From assembly GCF_000409775.1 (NCBI RefSeq), contig NZ_KE332393.1, positions 66,171 to 130,170 on the forward strand: DNA of 64,000 nt, given 5' to 3'. The notes under the pieces were generated by a model. The model ran no database searches. It was not told the origin of the DNA and saw only the letters and a list, made by a program, of their open reading frames with translations. Origin of the DNA: Litchfieldella anticariensis FP35 = DSM 16096. Its GTDB lineage: Bacteria > Pseudomonadota > Gammaproteobacteria > Pseudomonadales > Halomonadaceae. Numbering within the stretch: position 1 is the stretch's first letter; each line of letters opens with the position of its first letter. The position numbers and the translations under genes are program-made. Shown piece after piece: positions 54,740 through 63,912 of this stretch.

Positions 54740-55420
54740 ATGCCTGATTCCATTCCTTTCGACATACCCGCCGAATGGGCGGACATGCCCGAGATGGCAC
54801 GACGTCAGGCACTACGCCGTGCCTTGCGCAAACGCAGACGGACACTCAGTGCCACCCGGCAGCGCGAAGCTTCCCTGAAGCTATGCCGCCGCTTGCGCCA
54901 ATTACCGGAAGTCCGGCGTGCACGTCGCATTGCTCTCTATCTGCCCAACGACGGCGAAATCGATATCACACCACTTATCGCCTGGTGCCGGCGCCGCGGT
55001 GCACGAGTCTATCTACCGGTATTGCAGCCCCTGACCCATAATCGCTTGTGGTTCGTACACTATCAGGTCTCAACCCCCATGGTGCGCAATCGCTTCGGCA
55101 TCAGCGAGCCCGACACCCGCCATGGCGCGCATCGTGCCCGACGGCTACCGGCATGGGCTCTCGACCTGGTATTGCTGCCACTGGTGGGATTCGATGACGC
55201 AGGCAGGCGACTGGGCATGGGAGGTGGTTTCTATGATCGTAGTTTTGCCTTCACTCGCGGTTCAGGACCTCGCCCTCATCTGATCGGGGTAGCCCACGAG
55301 ATCCAGCAGGTCCGTGCACTGCCCACCGCTTCCTGGGACGTTCCCTTGGATGCCATCGTCAGTGACACCGGCACTATTCGACCACGAAAGGCTGGCCGAT
55401 CATATAAAACCGGCGAATGA
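54740..55420 (+). CDS. ygfA: 5-formyltetrahydrofolate cyclo-ligase
   Basis: 226 residues from the ATG at 54740, just after the 6S RNA end. Converts 5-formyl-THF to 5,10-methenyl-THF with ATP. Seen: RRALRKRRRTLSATRQREAS at about 25-44 (substrate and ATP contacts), ALYLPNDGEIDITPLI at about 65-80 and the signature LVLLPLVGFDDAGRRLGMGGGFYDR split around about 150-175. Usually cotranscribed with 6S RNA. The stop codon lies inside the terminator stem. Confidence 0.93.
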   Translation: MPDSIPFDIPAEWADMPEMARRQALRRALRKRRRTLSATRQREASLKLCRRLRQLPEVRRARRIALYLPNDGEIDITPLIAWCRRRGARVYLPVLQPLTHNRLWFVHYQVSTPMVRNRFGISEPDTRHGAHRARRLPAWALDLVLLPLVGFDDAGRRLGMGGGFYDRSFAFTRGSGPRPHLIGVAHEIQQVRALPTASWDVPLDAIVSDTGTIRPRKAGRSYKTGE

Positions 55421-55436
55421 TCGCTCATTCGCCGGT
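55409..55436. terminator. Terminator hairpin of ygfA
   Basis: ACCGGCGAATGA (55409-55420) and TCATTCGCCGGT (55425-55436) are perfect 12-base complements around TCGC; the ygfA TGA is the end of the first arm. Only TGTTG follows, without a T run. A second perfect repeat CATGACAC-N4-GTGTCATG (55454-55473) lies just downstream. Confidence 0.65.
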
Positions 55437-55499
55437 GTTGAGGAGGTTCTGGTCATGACACTGACGTGTCATGGCGCCCTGCGATTTGTTTATTCGAGA

Positions 55500-55595
55500 C
55501 TAGCTACCCACCAGGGCTTGTGCATAGCCGGTTGCCACCACACCAATGCCGAAAACCAACACCAGTGCCATGACCAGATCGGGCTTGCGTTTCAT
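55500..55595 (-). CDS. 31-residue single-pass membrane peptide
   Basis: A complete short gene: ATG at 55595, stop TAG at 55500, 31 residues starting MKRKPDLVMALVLVF. A basic N terminus (KRK) is followed by one hydrophobic helix (about residues 7-24) and a short polar tail, the pattern of small inner-membrane peptides. GGAG lies 7 bases before the start, and a strong sigma-70 promoter (55661-55689) precedes it with a leader of about 60 bases, which supports a real gene. No family is recognised with confidence. Lies between the convergent ygfA and ilvA. Confidence 0.65.
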   Translation of the reverse strand: MKRKPDLVMALVLVFGIGVVATGYAQALVGS

Positions 55596-55660
55596 TGCCT
55601 GACTCCGTAGAGCTCGTTGTTATCGATAGCGGTAAGTGTCGCCCTCTGGCGACTCGCCCG

Positions 55661-55689
55661 ACTATAGGCCTAAGTCGATTGAATGACAA
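55661..55689 (-). promoter_or_regulatory. Sigma-70 promoter for the 31-residue peptide gene
   Basis: On the minus strand TTGTCA, 17 bases, TATAGT: five of six and five of six consensus matches at optimal spacing. Initiation near 55654 gives a leader of about 60 bases to the peptide start. Confidence 0.65.
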
Positions 55690-55737
55690 TATCATACAGC
55701 CGTCTGTTACATAATGAAACGCTTGGCACAACCTGCC

Positions 55738-55765
55738 TACGGAGTAAGTTTGTACTTACTCCGTA
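55738..55765. repeat. Long perfect inverted repeat downstream of ilvA
   Basis: TACGGAGTAAGT (55738-55749) and ACTTACTCCGTA (55754-55765) match perfectly around a 4-base centre TTGT. It lies between the ilvA end and the promoter of the small membrane peptide, about 50 bases upstream of the -35 box. No T tract on either strand, so an operator is as likely as a terminator. The rest of 55596-55845 shows no other gene. Confidence 0.55.
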
Positions 55766-55845
55766 AGAATGGGCCCTAGAAAGTTCTGAAGGAGTCGACC
55801 AGCGGCATCAAGCACAAGGCGCGTAATCATTCACTCCGCTCTTCC

Positions 55846-57360
55846 TTAAGCCATGAATAGCCTATAGGCCGGATTATCCGATTCCTTCCAGTAGCGATAG
55901 CCGATCTTGTCGAAATACTCCTCGACATGGGTGCGATCGCCATTAGGCACCTGCATGCCCACCAGCACACGACCATAAGCCGCGCCATGGTTGCGATAGT
56001 GGAACAGTGAGATGTTCCAGTCGGCCGGCAGATGGGTCAGAAAGTTCATCAGGGCCCCGGGGCGTTCAGGGAACTCGAAACGATAGACTTCTTCGTCAAA
56101 GAACTGCTTGGGACGACCGCCGCCAAGATGACGGATATGCAACTTGGCCAGTTCATTGTCGGTAAGATCCTCTACCGGATATTCGCCTTCACGCAGCTTG
56201 TCGATGACCGCTTGCCGATCCTCTCCACCCGGTTTGACCTGAACACCAACGAAGATATGTGCCTGTTCGGGATCGGCATAACGGTAATTGAACTCAGTGA
56301 CCATACGCTTGCCGATGGTCTTGCAGAACTTCTTGAAGCTGCCCGGACGCTCGGGGATGGTGACCGCCAAGATCGCTTCGCGTTGTTCGCCCAACTCGGT
56401 ACGCTCGGCGATGTGTTGCAAGCGGTCGAAATTGGTGTTGGCTCCCGAATTGATGCACATCAGGGTTTCGCCCTGGGCACCGGTCTGCTGAATGTACTTT
56501 TTCAACCCGGCCAGCGATAGTGCCCCGGAGGTTTCCGATACCGCCCGGGTATCCTCGAAGATGTCCTTGACCGCGGCACACATCTCATCGGTGTTGACGG
56601 TGATCACGTCATCCACAAGACCGCGGGCAATGGCGAACGGCACTTCACCGATCTGCGCCACGGCGACGCCTTCGGCGAACACCCCGACCTGATCGAGGAT
56701 CACTCGCTTGCCAGCCTCGAGCGCGGCCTTGAAACAGGCGCTGTCCTCGGCCTCGACGCCGATCACCTTGATATCCGGTCGCAGGTACTTGATATAGGCG
56801 GCCACCCCCGCGATCAGACCACCACCGCCGACTGGCACGAAGACGGCATCCAGGCGTCCACTGTGCTGGCGCAGGATTTCGACGCCGATGGTGCCCTGGC
56901 CGGCGATCACATCGATGTCATCGAAAGGGGGTATGTAGGTATAGCCGTGCTCGGCGATCAATTCCTGAGCATGCGCCACCGCGGCGGAGAAAGCATCACC
57001 CTTGAGCACCACCTTGGCGCCCCGGGCACGCACCGCCTGGACCTTGATCTCTGGCGTAATGCGCGGCATGACGATAACAGCCTTGACCCCCATCAGCTTG
57101 GCTGCCATGGCCAGCCCTTGAGCATGGTTGCCAGCCGAGGCGGCGATGACGCCCTTGGCCTTCTGCTCAGCGGTCAATTGCGTCATCTTGTTGTAGGCGC
57201 CGCGTATCTTGAACGAGTAGACCGGCTGCAGATCCTCGCGCTTGATCAGAATTCGGTTGTTGAGCCGCCGAGACAGAAAGGATGCCGGTGAAATCGGCGT
57301 TTCCCGGGCCGCATCATAGACCCGGGCCTGGAGTATCTTCTTGACGGTATCTTCGAGCAT
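55846..57360 (-). CDS. ilvA: Threonine deaminase, biosynthetic
   Basis: 504 residues from the ATG at 57360 (MLEDTVKKILQARVYD); the longer frame is unsupported. PLP enzyme making 2-oxobutanoate from threonine for isoleucine. PLP lysine in YSFKIRGAYNKM (about 47-58), SAGNHAQGLAMAAK at about 76-89 and the glycine loop VPVGGGGLIAGVAAY at about 179-193. Two C-terminal ACT-type domains (about 325-400 and 415-500) mark the isoleucine-regulated form. Divergent from rpiA. Confidence 0.95.
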   Translation of the reverse strand: MLEDTVKKILQARVYDAARETPISPASFLSRRLNNRILIKREDLQPVYSFKIRGAYNKMTQLTAEQKAKGVIAASAGNHAQGLAMAAKLMGVKAVIVMPRITPEIKVQAVRARGAKVVLKGDAFSAAVAHAQELIAEHGYTYIPPFDDIDVIAGQGTIGVEILRQHSGRLDAVFVPVGGGGLIAGVAAYIKYLRPDIKVIGVEAEDSACFKAALEAGKRVILDQVGVFAEGVAVAQIGEVPFAIARGLVDDVITVNTDEMCAAVKDIFEDTRAVSETSGALSLAGLKKYIQQTGAQGETLMCINSGANTNFDRLQHIAERTELGEQREAILAVTIPERPGSFKKFCKTIGKRMVTEFNYRYADPEQAHIFVGVQVKPGGEDRQAVIDKLREGEYPVEDLTDNELAKLHIRHLGGGRPKQFFDEEVYRFEFPERPGALMNFLTHLPADWNISLFHYRNHGAAYGRVLVGMQVPNGDRTHVEEYFDKIGYRYWKESDNPAYRLFMA

Positions 57361-57504
57361 TCTGATGTTCCAAGGCAGGGCACGGGCAAGCCGTGCGCGC
57401 AACGACAGGTTGGCATATCAACCAAAAGTTGACAAAACCACTATTGATAACAGACCGGCAGCGACTTCGTCCAGCGCTGTCGCCGTTCTCCGGACGTCGC
57501 ATCG

Positions 57505-57533
57505 TCTACAGATCGATGCCCCTGATCTATAAT
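57505..57533 (+). promoter_or_regulatory. Sigma-70 promoter of rpiA
   Basis: TCTACA (57505-57510), 17 bases, then a perfect TATAAT (57528-57533), 39 bases before the rpiA ATG. Confidence 0.65.
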
Positions 57534-57572
57534 GAGCACCCGATGTTCACCGACCACAACCAGGACCCTGTC

Positions 57573-58244
57573 ATGACCCAAGACGAACTCAAGGATGCCG
57601 TTGCCGCCGCCGCCATAGACGAGATCCGCCCCCGGCTCGATCGCGACACCATCCTGGGAGTCGGCACCGGCTCTACCGCCAACCGGTTCATTGACCGCCT
57701 GGCCACCTTGCGCCATGACTTCATGGGCGCCGTAGCCAGTTCCGAGACCACCGCCGAGCGCCTGCGCGAACATGGCATCGAAGTCTTCGAACTCAACAGC
57801 GTCGGCACAGTGCCATTCTATATCGACGGTGCCGACGAGATAGATCCACAACTGCACATGATCAAGGGCGGGGGGGCGGCACTGACCCGCGAAAAGATCG
57901 TTGCCGCTTGTGCCGAGCGATTCATCTGTATCGCCGATGCCTCGAAACGAGTCACCACCTTGGGAGGGTTCCCTCTGCCGGTGGAAGTGATTCCCATGGC
58001 CCGCTCCTATGTGGCTCGCGAGATCGTCAAGCTAGGGGCCGACCCGGTCTACCGCGAAGGAGTAGTCACCGACAACGGTAACCAGATTCTCGACTGCTAC
58101 GAGTTCATGATCAGTGACCCGGTAGCCATGGAAGCGCGACTTAATGCCATTGTCGGCGTGGTCACCAATGGTCTGTTCGCTGCCCGTGGCGCGGACGTGC
58201 TGCTGCTGGGCACTGAAAACGGGGTCGAGCGCTTCGAAAAGTGA
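57573..58244 (+). CDS. rpiA: Ribose-5-phosphate isomerase A
   Basis: 223 residues from the ATG at 57573 ([10 protein letters not shown]), matching E. coli RpiA (219). Interconverts ribose-5-phosphate and ribulose-5-phosphate. Seen: [14 protein letters not shown] at about 27-40, [25 protein letters not shown] with the catalytic Asp/Glu/Lys at about 84-108 region, and [14 protein letters not shown] lies 7 bases upstream. Convergent with waaA, leaving only 4 bases between them. Confidence 0.96.
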   Translation: MTQDELKDAVAAAAIDEIRPRLDRDTILGVGTGSTANRFIDRLATLRHDFMGAVASSETTAERLREHGIEVFELNSVGTVPFYIDGADEIDPQLHMIKGGGAALTREKIVAACAERFICIADASKRVTTLGGFPLPVEVIPMARSYVAREIVKLGADPVYREGVVTDNGNQILDCYEFMISDPVAMEARLNAIVGVVTNGLFAARGADVLLLGTENGVERFEK

Positions 58245-58248
58245 GCGC

Positions 58249-59568
58249 TCACTTCGGCGGTAGATATTGGTCTATAGCCTCTAATGTCTTGACCAACGCC
58301 CCTCGATTGGCCTCTACCACCGCCTGCCCCGCATGGGACAGGCGCTGGCATTCCGGCTCATCCCCCAACAGGCGCACGAGCTCCTGTGCCAACGCCTCAC
58401 CATCCGCTACCTCGACCAAGGCGCCTGCCTCACGTAGCGTCTCGGCCACGTCACTGAAATTGGCAAGCTCGGGGCCAGTGACTACCGGTGTCCCCATCGC
58501 CGCGGGTTCGAGCAGGTTGTGGCCACCCACCGGCACCAAGCTACCGCCAACAAAGGCGATATCGGCCGCCCCGTAAAGACACAGCAATTCTCCCATGGTA
58601 TCGCCCAGATAGACGGCTGTCTGGAGCTCAGGCTGCTCGTTCCAGGAACGCCGCGCCACTTTCATACCGTGGTCGCGACAGAGCTGCGCCACGTCATCGA
58701 AACGTTGGGGATGGCGGGGCACCAGGATCAATAAGGCTTCTGGAAGAACGTCGCGCACTCGGGCATGGGCCAGTAGGAGCTGCTCATCTTCTCCTGGATG
58801 GGTCGAGCCAGCAATCCATACTGGCCGCTCACCCCATGAAGTATGTAAGCACTTACTTCGCTTAAAAAGCTCGTCATCGACCATCAAGTCATACTTCAAA
58901 GAACCGACGACGGTGATCCGGTCATGGGGCATACCCAACATCCGAAAACGTTCGGCATCGGACTGAGATTTAGCGGCCAGCCAGTCGATACGCGACAGGG
59001 CATCCTGAAACAAGGGCAGAAACTTGCGATATCTCTCAAAGGCACGGGGCGAGAGTCGTCCATTGACTACCGTCACCGGCACGCCGATACGCTCACAGGC
59101 ATGCAACAGGTTGGGCCATAGTTCGGTTTCGAAGAAGATCGCCAGGCGAGGACGCAACTGCGCCACGAACCGCCACGCGGCACCAGGAAAGTCCAAAGGC
59201 ACGAAGTAATGCTTCACTTTGCCTTTAGCTCCATTCTTTCCTAGCGATTCAGCCAGCGCGGAGGCTCGTTCGGCCCCCGTAGCGGTCATGGTGGTGAGTA
59301 CCAGGCACTGGCTGGGATAGCGTGCCACCAATGCCTCGATCAATGGCCTTGCCGCCTGGACTTCACCTACCGACGCGCAATGTAACCAAATAGCATTCCC
59401 CGCAGTGGGGGCATCCGGAATTCTGCCTAGCCGCTGCCAGCGAGAGTAAGCGAACACTTGCTCACGCCATACGCGTCGCCAAATCAGTGGCGAAAGAGCA
59501 TAAAGTGCCGCGGAATAGAGCCAGCGTGCCCACCGGGCTCGATGCCGCGATGCTTCACGAGCCTTCAT
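58249..59568 (-). CDS. waaA: Kdo transferase (3-deoxy-D-manno-octulosonic acid transferase)
   Basis: 439 residues. GT30 enzyme at the inner membrane that adds Kdo to lipid A. An N-terminal membrane-associated segment (about 12-35) is followed by WLHCASVGEVQAARPLIEAL with the catalytic Glu (about 62-81), FFETELWPNLL at about 143-153, IAGSTHPGEDEQLL at about 252-265 and FVGGSLVPVGGHNLLEPAA. Its ATG overlaps the hldE stop (TGATG). Part of a minus-strand LPS core operon. Confidence 0.95.
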   Translation of the reverse strand: MKAREASRHRARWARWLYSAALYALSPLIWRRVWREQVFAYSRWQRLGRIPDAPTAGNAIWLHCASVGEVQAARPLIEALVARYPSQCLVLTTMTATGAERASALAESLGKNGAKGKVKHYFVPLDFPGAAWRFVAQLRPRLAIFFETELWPNLLHACERIGVPVTVVNGRLSPRAFERYRKFLPLFQDALSRIDWLAAKSQSDAERFRMLGMPHDRITVVGSLKYDLMVDDELFKRSKCLHTSWGERPVWIAGSTHPGEDEQLLLAHARVRDVLPEALLILVPRHPQRFDDVAQLCRDHGMKVARRSWNEQPELQTAVYLGDTMGELLCLYGAADIAFVGGSLVPVGGHNLLEPAAMGTPVVTGPELANFSDVAETLREAGALVEVADGEALAQELVRLLGDEPECQRLSHAGQAVVEANRGALVKTLEAIDQYLPPK

Positions 59569-60998
59569 CAGCGCTCACGGTCGAGAATGGTAGCAATCAT
59601 CGCCGTGGTGGACACGCCATCCTCGAACCCCAGCACTTTGACCTCACCGCCATTGGCGATCACCGCCTCGCCGCCAGCGATATCTTCGGGACGATAGTCG
59701 CCGCCCTTGACCAGGACATCGGGCAGCACCGCCTCGATCAGCCGTGCAGGCGTATCCTCGCTAAAGGGCACCACCCAGTCCACCGCACCAAGGCCCGACA
59801 ACACTTGCATACGACGGGCAAGGGGGTTGATCGGTCGCTTGGGCCCCTTGAGACGTGCGATGGACGCATCGTCGTTGACGGCTACGATCAATCGGTCGCC
59901 AAGCTGATGGGCATGCTCGAGATAGGCCACGTGACCGGCATGCAGGATATCGAAACAACCATTGGTCATTACCACCCGTTCACCACGCGCCTGGGCGGCT
60001 CTCACCGCCTCCACCAAGGCCGCTTCCTCGATCGCCCCGAATTCGGCCAGTTTATCACCATGCAGAGCCGTGTAGAGTTCAGCGATGGAGAGCGTGGCGG
60101 TGCCTGGCTTGGCAACTACCAGACCCGCGGCGAGGTTGGCCAGTGTCATGGCTTCGGCAAAGCCATGGCCGGCGGCCAGCGCCAGCCCCAGCACGCCGAT
60201 CACAGTATCGCCGGCGCCGGTGACATCGAACACCTCGCGGGCACGAGTCGGCAGGTGCAATGGCGCATGATCTTCACGGATCAGGGTCATGCCTTTCTCA
60301 CTGCGAGTGATCAATAGCGCTTCCAGATCCAGCTCGGCGCGCAGCGCTTCGCCCTTTATGGCAAGTTCTTCATCATCGCGGCAAGGTCCGACCACGGCCT
60401 CGAATTCGGTGAGGTTAGGTGTGATCACGCTGGCACCGCGGTATTTGGCGAAGTCTCCACCCTTGGGATCGACTAGGACCCGCTTGCCAGCGGCACGAAC
60501 CATGGCGATCAGCGCCTCGACACGATTGAGGGTGCCCTTGCCGTAGTCGGAGAGGATGACCAGATCGACCCCTGACAAGGCCCGTTCGACACGTGCCAGC
60601 AGGTCTTGCGTATCCACGTTACCGAGCCCTTCCTCGAAGTCGAGACGAATCAACTGCTGATTGCGGCTCATCACTCGCAGCTTGGTGATGGTAGGCACCA
60701 CCTCGCTGCGCTGGAAGTGCGTCTTCACATTGGCATCTTCGAGCCTGGCAAAGAGAAGATCGGCATTGGCATCGTTGCCGACCAGGCCAGCCAACGCAAC
60801 ATTTGCCCCCAGGGCGGCGATGTTCAGCGCCACGTTGGCAGCGCCGCCGGGGCGATCCTCGGCCTCGCCAACCTTGACCACGGGCACGGGGGCCTCGGGG
60901 GAGATGCGCGAAGTGCCGCCATGCCAGTAGCGATCAAGCATGACGTCGCCCACCACCAATAAGCGGGCCTGTTCCAGGGCAGTAAGATCAAGTTTCAT
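59568..60998 (-). CDS. hldE: Bifunctional heptose 7-phosphate kinase / heptose 1-phosphate adenylyltransferase
   Basis: 476 residues from the ATG at 60998, equal to E. coli HldE. Makes ADP-heptose precursor for the LPS inner core. The N-terminal PfkB-type kinase has [14 protein letters not shown] at about 50-63 and [15 protein letters not shown] at about 262-276; the C-terminal nucleotidyltransferase has [20 protein letters not shown] at about 347-366 and [16 protein letters not shown]. Start overlaps the heptosyltransferase end by 11 bases and its end overlaps waaA by one base, so the operon is tightly packed. Confidence 0.95.
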   Translation of the reverse strand: MKLDLTALEQARLLVVGDVMLDRYWHGGTSRISPEAPVPVVKVGEAEDRPGGAANVALNIAALGANVALAGLVGNDANADLLFARLEDANVKTHFQRSEVVPTITKLRVMSRNQQLIRLDFEEGLGNVDTQDLLARVERALSGVDLVILSDYGKGTLNRVEALIAMVRAAGKRVLVDPKGGDFAKYRGASVITPNLTEFEAVVGPCRDDEELAIKGEALRAELDLEALLITRSEKGMTLIREDHAPLHLPTRAREVFDVTGAGDTVIGVLGLALAAGHGFAEAMTLANLAAGLVVAKPGTATLSIAELYTALHGDKLAEFGAIEEAALVEAVRAAQARGERVVMTNGCFDILHAGHVAYLEHAHQLGDRLIVAVNDDASIARLKGPKRPINPLARRMQVLSGLGAVDWVVPFSEDTPARLIEAVLPDVLVKGGDYRPEDIAGGEAVIANGGEVKVLGFEDGVSTTAMIATILDRER

Positions 60999-62073
60999 CG
61001 GCAGACTCCGACAACAGGGTATCCAGACGTTCGATGACGTCTTCGGCATGGATCAATGACATGGCATCGGGGTGCCGCACACGCTGCCCCCAAGGGATCT
61101 CGTCGACTTCCTTGTGCAGGTAAGTGCGCACTGCCTCGGGGTAACGGTTCACGGCCATATGGCGCCACAGAAAGGGGCCGGCACGGTCGGGGTTGGTAGT
61201 GGCATAAAGGCCAATGGTTGGGGTGTCCAAGGCATTGGCCATGTGAACTGGCCCAGAATCCGGGGCGATTGCCACCCTGGCACGCTCGATAAGTGCCAGC
61301 AACGTCTTGAGCGAAACCTGGCCGATAGTATCGATGGTCGCCTCTGGCGGCACCAAGGCGGAGATACGTGCGCCCATCTCACGCTCCTTGGTGGAACTGC
61401 CGCCAGTCAGTACGGCTTTCAAGCCATATTGGCTCCACGCATGATCGATGACAGCGGCATACCCTTCAGCCGACCAGTTGCGGAAATTGCGTAGCCGAGG
61501 GTTGGCACAGGGACTGATGAGCAGGTAAGGCTCCTCACCTGTCATCCGAAGAGCCTCATCGTAAGCTTCATCGGGAATCGGCACCCCCCATTCGGGACGC
61601 TGCGACGTAATGGTGGGATCCACGCCCAAGCGCCGGGCAAAGTCCATGAACGACTCCAGCACATGGGCCTGGGGATGTGACGCAAGGTGATAGCGCGTGA
61701 ACCAGTGCTGCCAATCCTTGGCACGCGCCTTGTCATAGCCGATCCGGACCTTGGCCTTGAGCCCCAGCGACAATATGCTGGCGCGTAGCGATTGCTGCAT
61801 GTGCAATAACACATCGAACCGGGTATCGCTCAATCGCCTCCAGAGTTCGCGCATCCCGGCCAACCCCGAGCCTTTGTCGTAGACGATGAACTCGACCCCG
61901 GACAAGCCGGCCAGTAGACTGTGCTCGCCCTTGCCGATGATCCAAGTGATGCGCGCCTGGGGCCATTGGCGCTGGAGGGCCCGTACGGTGGGCACCAGAT
62001 TGCAGACATCACCCAGCGCGGAAAGTCGCAGCACACAGATGCGCTCGGGATGGGCAGGCAGAGGATGCTTCAT
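60988..62073 (-). CDS. GT9 heptosyltransferase (WaaF/WaaC-like)
   Basis: 361 residues from the ATG at 62073. Adds heptose to the Kdo or heptose acceptor of the LPS inner core. ADP-heptose family features: [20 protein letters not shown] at about 12-31, [17 protein letters not shown] at about 180-196 and [21 protein letters not shown] at about 262-282. Which acceptor it uses is not readable. An alternative ATG at 62109 gives 12 more residues. First gene of the hldE-waaA operon, with a candidate promoter at 62110-62137 inside the divergent Kdo kinase gene. Confidence 0.9.
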   Translation of the reverse strand: MKHPLPAHPERICVLRLSALGDVCNLVPTVRALQRQWPQARITWIIGKGEHSLLAGLSGVEFIVYDKGSGLAGMRELWRRLSDTRFDVLLHMQQSLRASILSLGLKAKVRIGYDKARAKDWQHWFTRYHLASHPQAHVLESFMDFARRLGVDPTITSQRPEWGVPIPDEAYDEALRMTGEEPYLLISPCANPRLRNFRNWSAEGYAAVIDHAWSQYGLKAVLTGGSSTKEREMGARISALVPPEATIDTIGQVSLKTLLALIERARVAIAPDSGPVHMANALDTPTIGLYATTNPDRAGPFLWRHMAVNRYPEAVRTYLHKEVDEIPWGQRVRHPDAMSLIHAEDVIERLDTLLSESADET

Positions 62074-62782
62074 GCGTTTGACGAGATTCCAAAAGGGAAA
62101 GGTTTTCATTCTATATGATGCGCACAGTGTATGTGACGCCACTGGTCGGCCACAAATTGGACCGGAAACCTTCACTCCCGCCTTCTGGCAAGCACGTGAT
62201 GCAGTAACCGGTGTAGCCCCCGGGCGCGGCTCGAGCCTGTTCGTCCAGGCCGGTAACGAAGATTGGGTCTTGCGGCCCTACCGACGCGGAGGCCTGGTGG
62301 CGCGCTTCTGTGAATCGCGCTATGTCTGGACGGGCGCTGAGCGAAGCCGTGCCTTTCGCGAATTACGCCTCACCGCTCATTTGCATGAACAGGGCCTGCC
62401 GGTTCCCCGACCCATCGGGGCCTGCGTATGGCGCCATGGGCTGGCCTACGAGGCGGCACTTATCACCGTTCGTTTGCCCGGAGCCAGAACCCTGGCCGAA
62501 AGCCTTGCCCAAGCTGACAACGCCTTGCTGGAGCGCATCGGCGCCACCGTTCGCCGCTTTCACGATGCAGGCCTTGACCATGTCGACCTCAATGCTCGCA
62601 ACCTGCTCATCGATGCCGATGATTGCCCGTGGATGATCGACCTGGACCGTTGTCGCTTACGCCGACCTGGTGCTTGGCGCGAAGCCAACCTCGAGCGCCT
62701 TGAACGATCGCTGGCCAAATTTGGTGCCGCGCAGGCCATGACCGCGATCCGCCGCGGCTATGGGGTGTCGGCTTCAAGCTGA
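62072..62782 (+). CDS. kdkA: Kdo kinase (3-deoxy-D-manno-octulosonic acid kinase)
   Basis: 236 residues from the ATG at 62072, with GAGG 7 bases upstream. Phosphorylates the Kdo residue of the LPS core. Resembles H. influenzae KdkA: GRGSSLFVQ near 54-62, WVLRPYRRGGLVARF at about 68-82, and the kinase catalytic loop HVDLNARNLLID at about 171-182 with the metal aspartate in MIDLDRCRLR. Its start codon and that of the divergent heptosyltransferase are read from the same CATG. Confidence 0.88.
   Translation: MRLTRFQKGKVFILYDAHSVCDATGRPQIGPETFTPAFWQARDAVTGVAPGRGSSLFVQAGNEDWVLRPYRRGGLVARFCESRYVWTGAERSRAFRELRLTAHLHEQGLPVPRPIGACVWRHGLAYEAALITVRLPGARTLAESLAQADNALLERIGATVRRFHDAGLDHVDLNARNLLIDADDCPWMIDLDRCRLRRPGAWREANLERLERSLAKFGAAQAMTAIRRGYGVSASS
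62110..62137 (-). promoter_or_regulatory. Candidate promoter of the heptosyltransferase operon
   Basis: On the minus strand GTCACA, 16 bases, TATAGA, ending 37 bases before the heptosyltransferase ATG. It lies within the coding region of the divergent Kdo kinase gene. Confidence 0.4.
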
Positions 62783-63898
62783 TTCATATTCGGCAATCAA
62801 CCTCTCGACATGAGCGCCAAGCGTAAAATCGTTGCGGGCAACGAGGCAGGCCTCTCGCCCCAAGCGCTCACGCAAGGCACCATCTGCAACCAGCTCGGCC
62901 ATGGCTTCAGCCCAGGCACCAGCATCGCCGGGCGGCGCCAGACGCCCACAGCGGGTCGTAAGTAGTTCTGGAATGGCCCCGCTATCAGCACCGATCACCG
63001 CTTTTCCGGCGGCCATGGCTTCAATCACTGTCAAGCCAAAGGCTTCGTTGCGTGAAGGCACACAGACAATCTCCAACGCCTCGAACACGCGGGGCAAGTC
63101 ACGTCGAAAACCCGCAAAACTCACGCAATCCGCCAATCTCAACGACACCACCAGTTTCTCGAGCGTTTCGACATAAGGCACGTTGGCCCCATCGTCGGCA
63201 CGGGTTCCCCCAATGATCACGCCGTGGAAATGCCTATCGGGATAACGGTCACGTAGCACTGCGAGGGCTTCGAGCCACAGCTGCTGCCCTTTACCCAGCG
63301 TTAAACGGCCCGGTAAACCGATGGCGACCGCCCCTTGCGAAATGCCAAGTTCCGCACGTAAGGCCTCACGTGCGGCCTCATCGAGCACCGGCAGATAGGG
63401 ATCGGGGTCGATACCCAGATAGAGGCGATGGATCCGCTCTGAGGGCAGGGGAAAGGCCTTGAGGTTGCGTTCGCGGGTCGCTTCGCTAATCGAAAACAGC
63501 CGGGTGAGCTTACCGTAGGCCCAACGGTGATAGAGATCCTTCTTGGGACGTGTAACTCCCATATGATCGGTGAAGAATAACCGGAGCCCGGGTCGCAGAG
63601 TCTTCAGCAGAGCCCCCAAACGCAAATCGCTGGACTTGTGACAATGCACCACACGGATATCGTGGCGCTTGAGATAACCCAAGATACCCATCGCCTCGAC
63701 CAACGCTCGCGCCCGCGAAGCAACCGTCAAAGGCTCGATCCCCGCTTCCTGTAGACTAGAGGCGACTCTCGAACCGCTCAACGCCAATCCATGCACCTGC
63801 CACCCCTGTCGACTCAGCTCAGGTATAATCCGTGACGGATACATTTCCAGACCGCCCCAGCCACTCGAGAGACAGATATGTAGAACCTTGGAAGGCAA
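62774..63898 (-). CDS. GT4-family glycosyltransferase
   Basis: 374 residues, retaining GT-B glycosyltransferase. N-terminal LHICLSSGWGGLEMYPSRII at about 6-25, KIGLPGR-like VAIGLPGRLTLGKGQQLWLEAL at about 190-212 region, and the C-terminal E-x7-E motif NEAFGLTVIEAMAAGKAVIG at about 281-300. Probably adds a sugar to the LPS core by context. Its 3' end overlaps the Kdo kinase gene by 9 bases (convergent), and it is divergent from the partial GT9 gene at the window end. Confidence 0.88.
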   Translation of the reverse strand: MPSKVLHICLSSGWGGLEMYPSRIIPELSRQGWQVHGLALSGSRVASSLQEAGIEPLTVASRARALVEAMGILGYLKRHDIRVVHCHKSSDLRLGALLKTLRPGLRLFFTDHMGVTRPKKDLYHRWAYGKLTRLFSISEATRERNLKAFPLPSERIHRLYLGIDPDPYLPVLDEAAREALRAELGISQGAVAIGLPGRLTLGKGQQLWLEALAVLRDRYPDRHFHGVIIGGTRADDGANVPYVETLEKLVVSLRLADCVSFAGFRRDLPRVFEALEIVCVPSRNEAFGLTVIEAMAAGKAVIGADSGAIPELLTTRCGRLAPPGDAGAWAEAMAELVADGALRERLGREACLVARNDFTLGAHVERLIAEYESA

Positions 63899-63912
63899 GG
63901 GAACTCCTTTTC

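Noticed and set aside
58840-58865. GAAGTA...TACTTC inverted repeat resembling the arms of the 55738 repeat
   Set aside because: Inside the waaA coding region and imperfect; similarity is likely chance.
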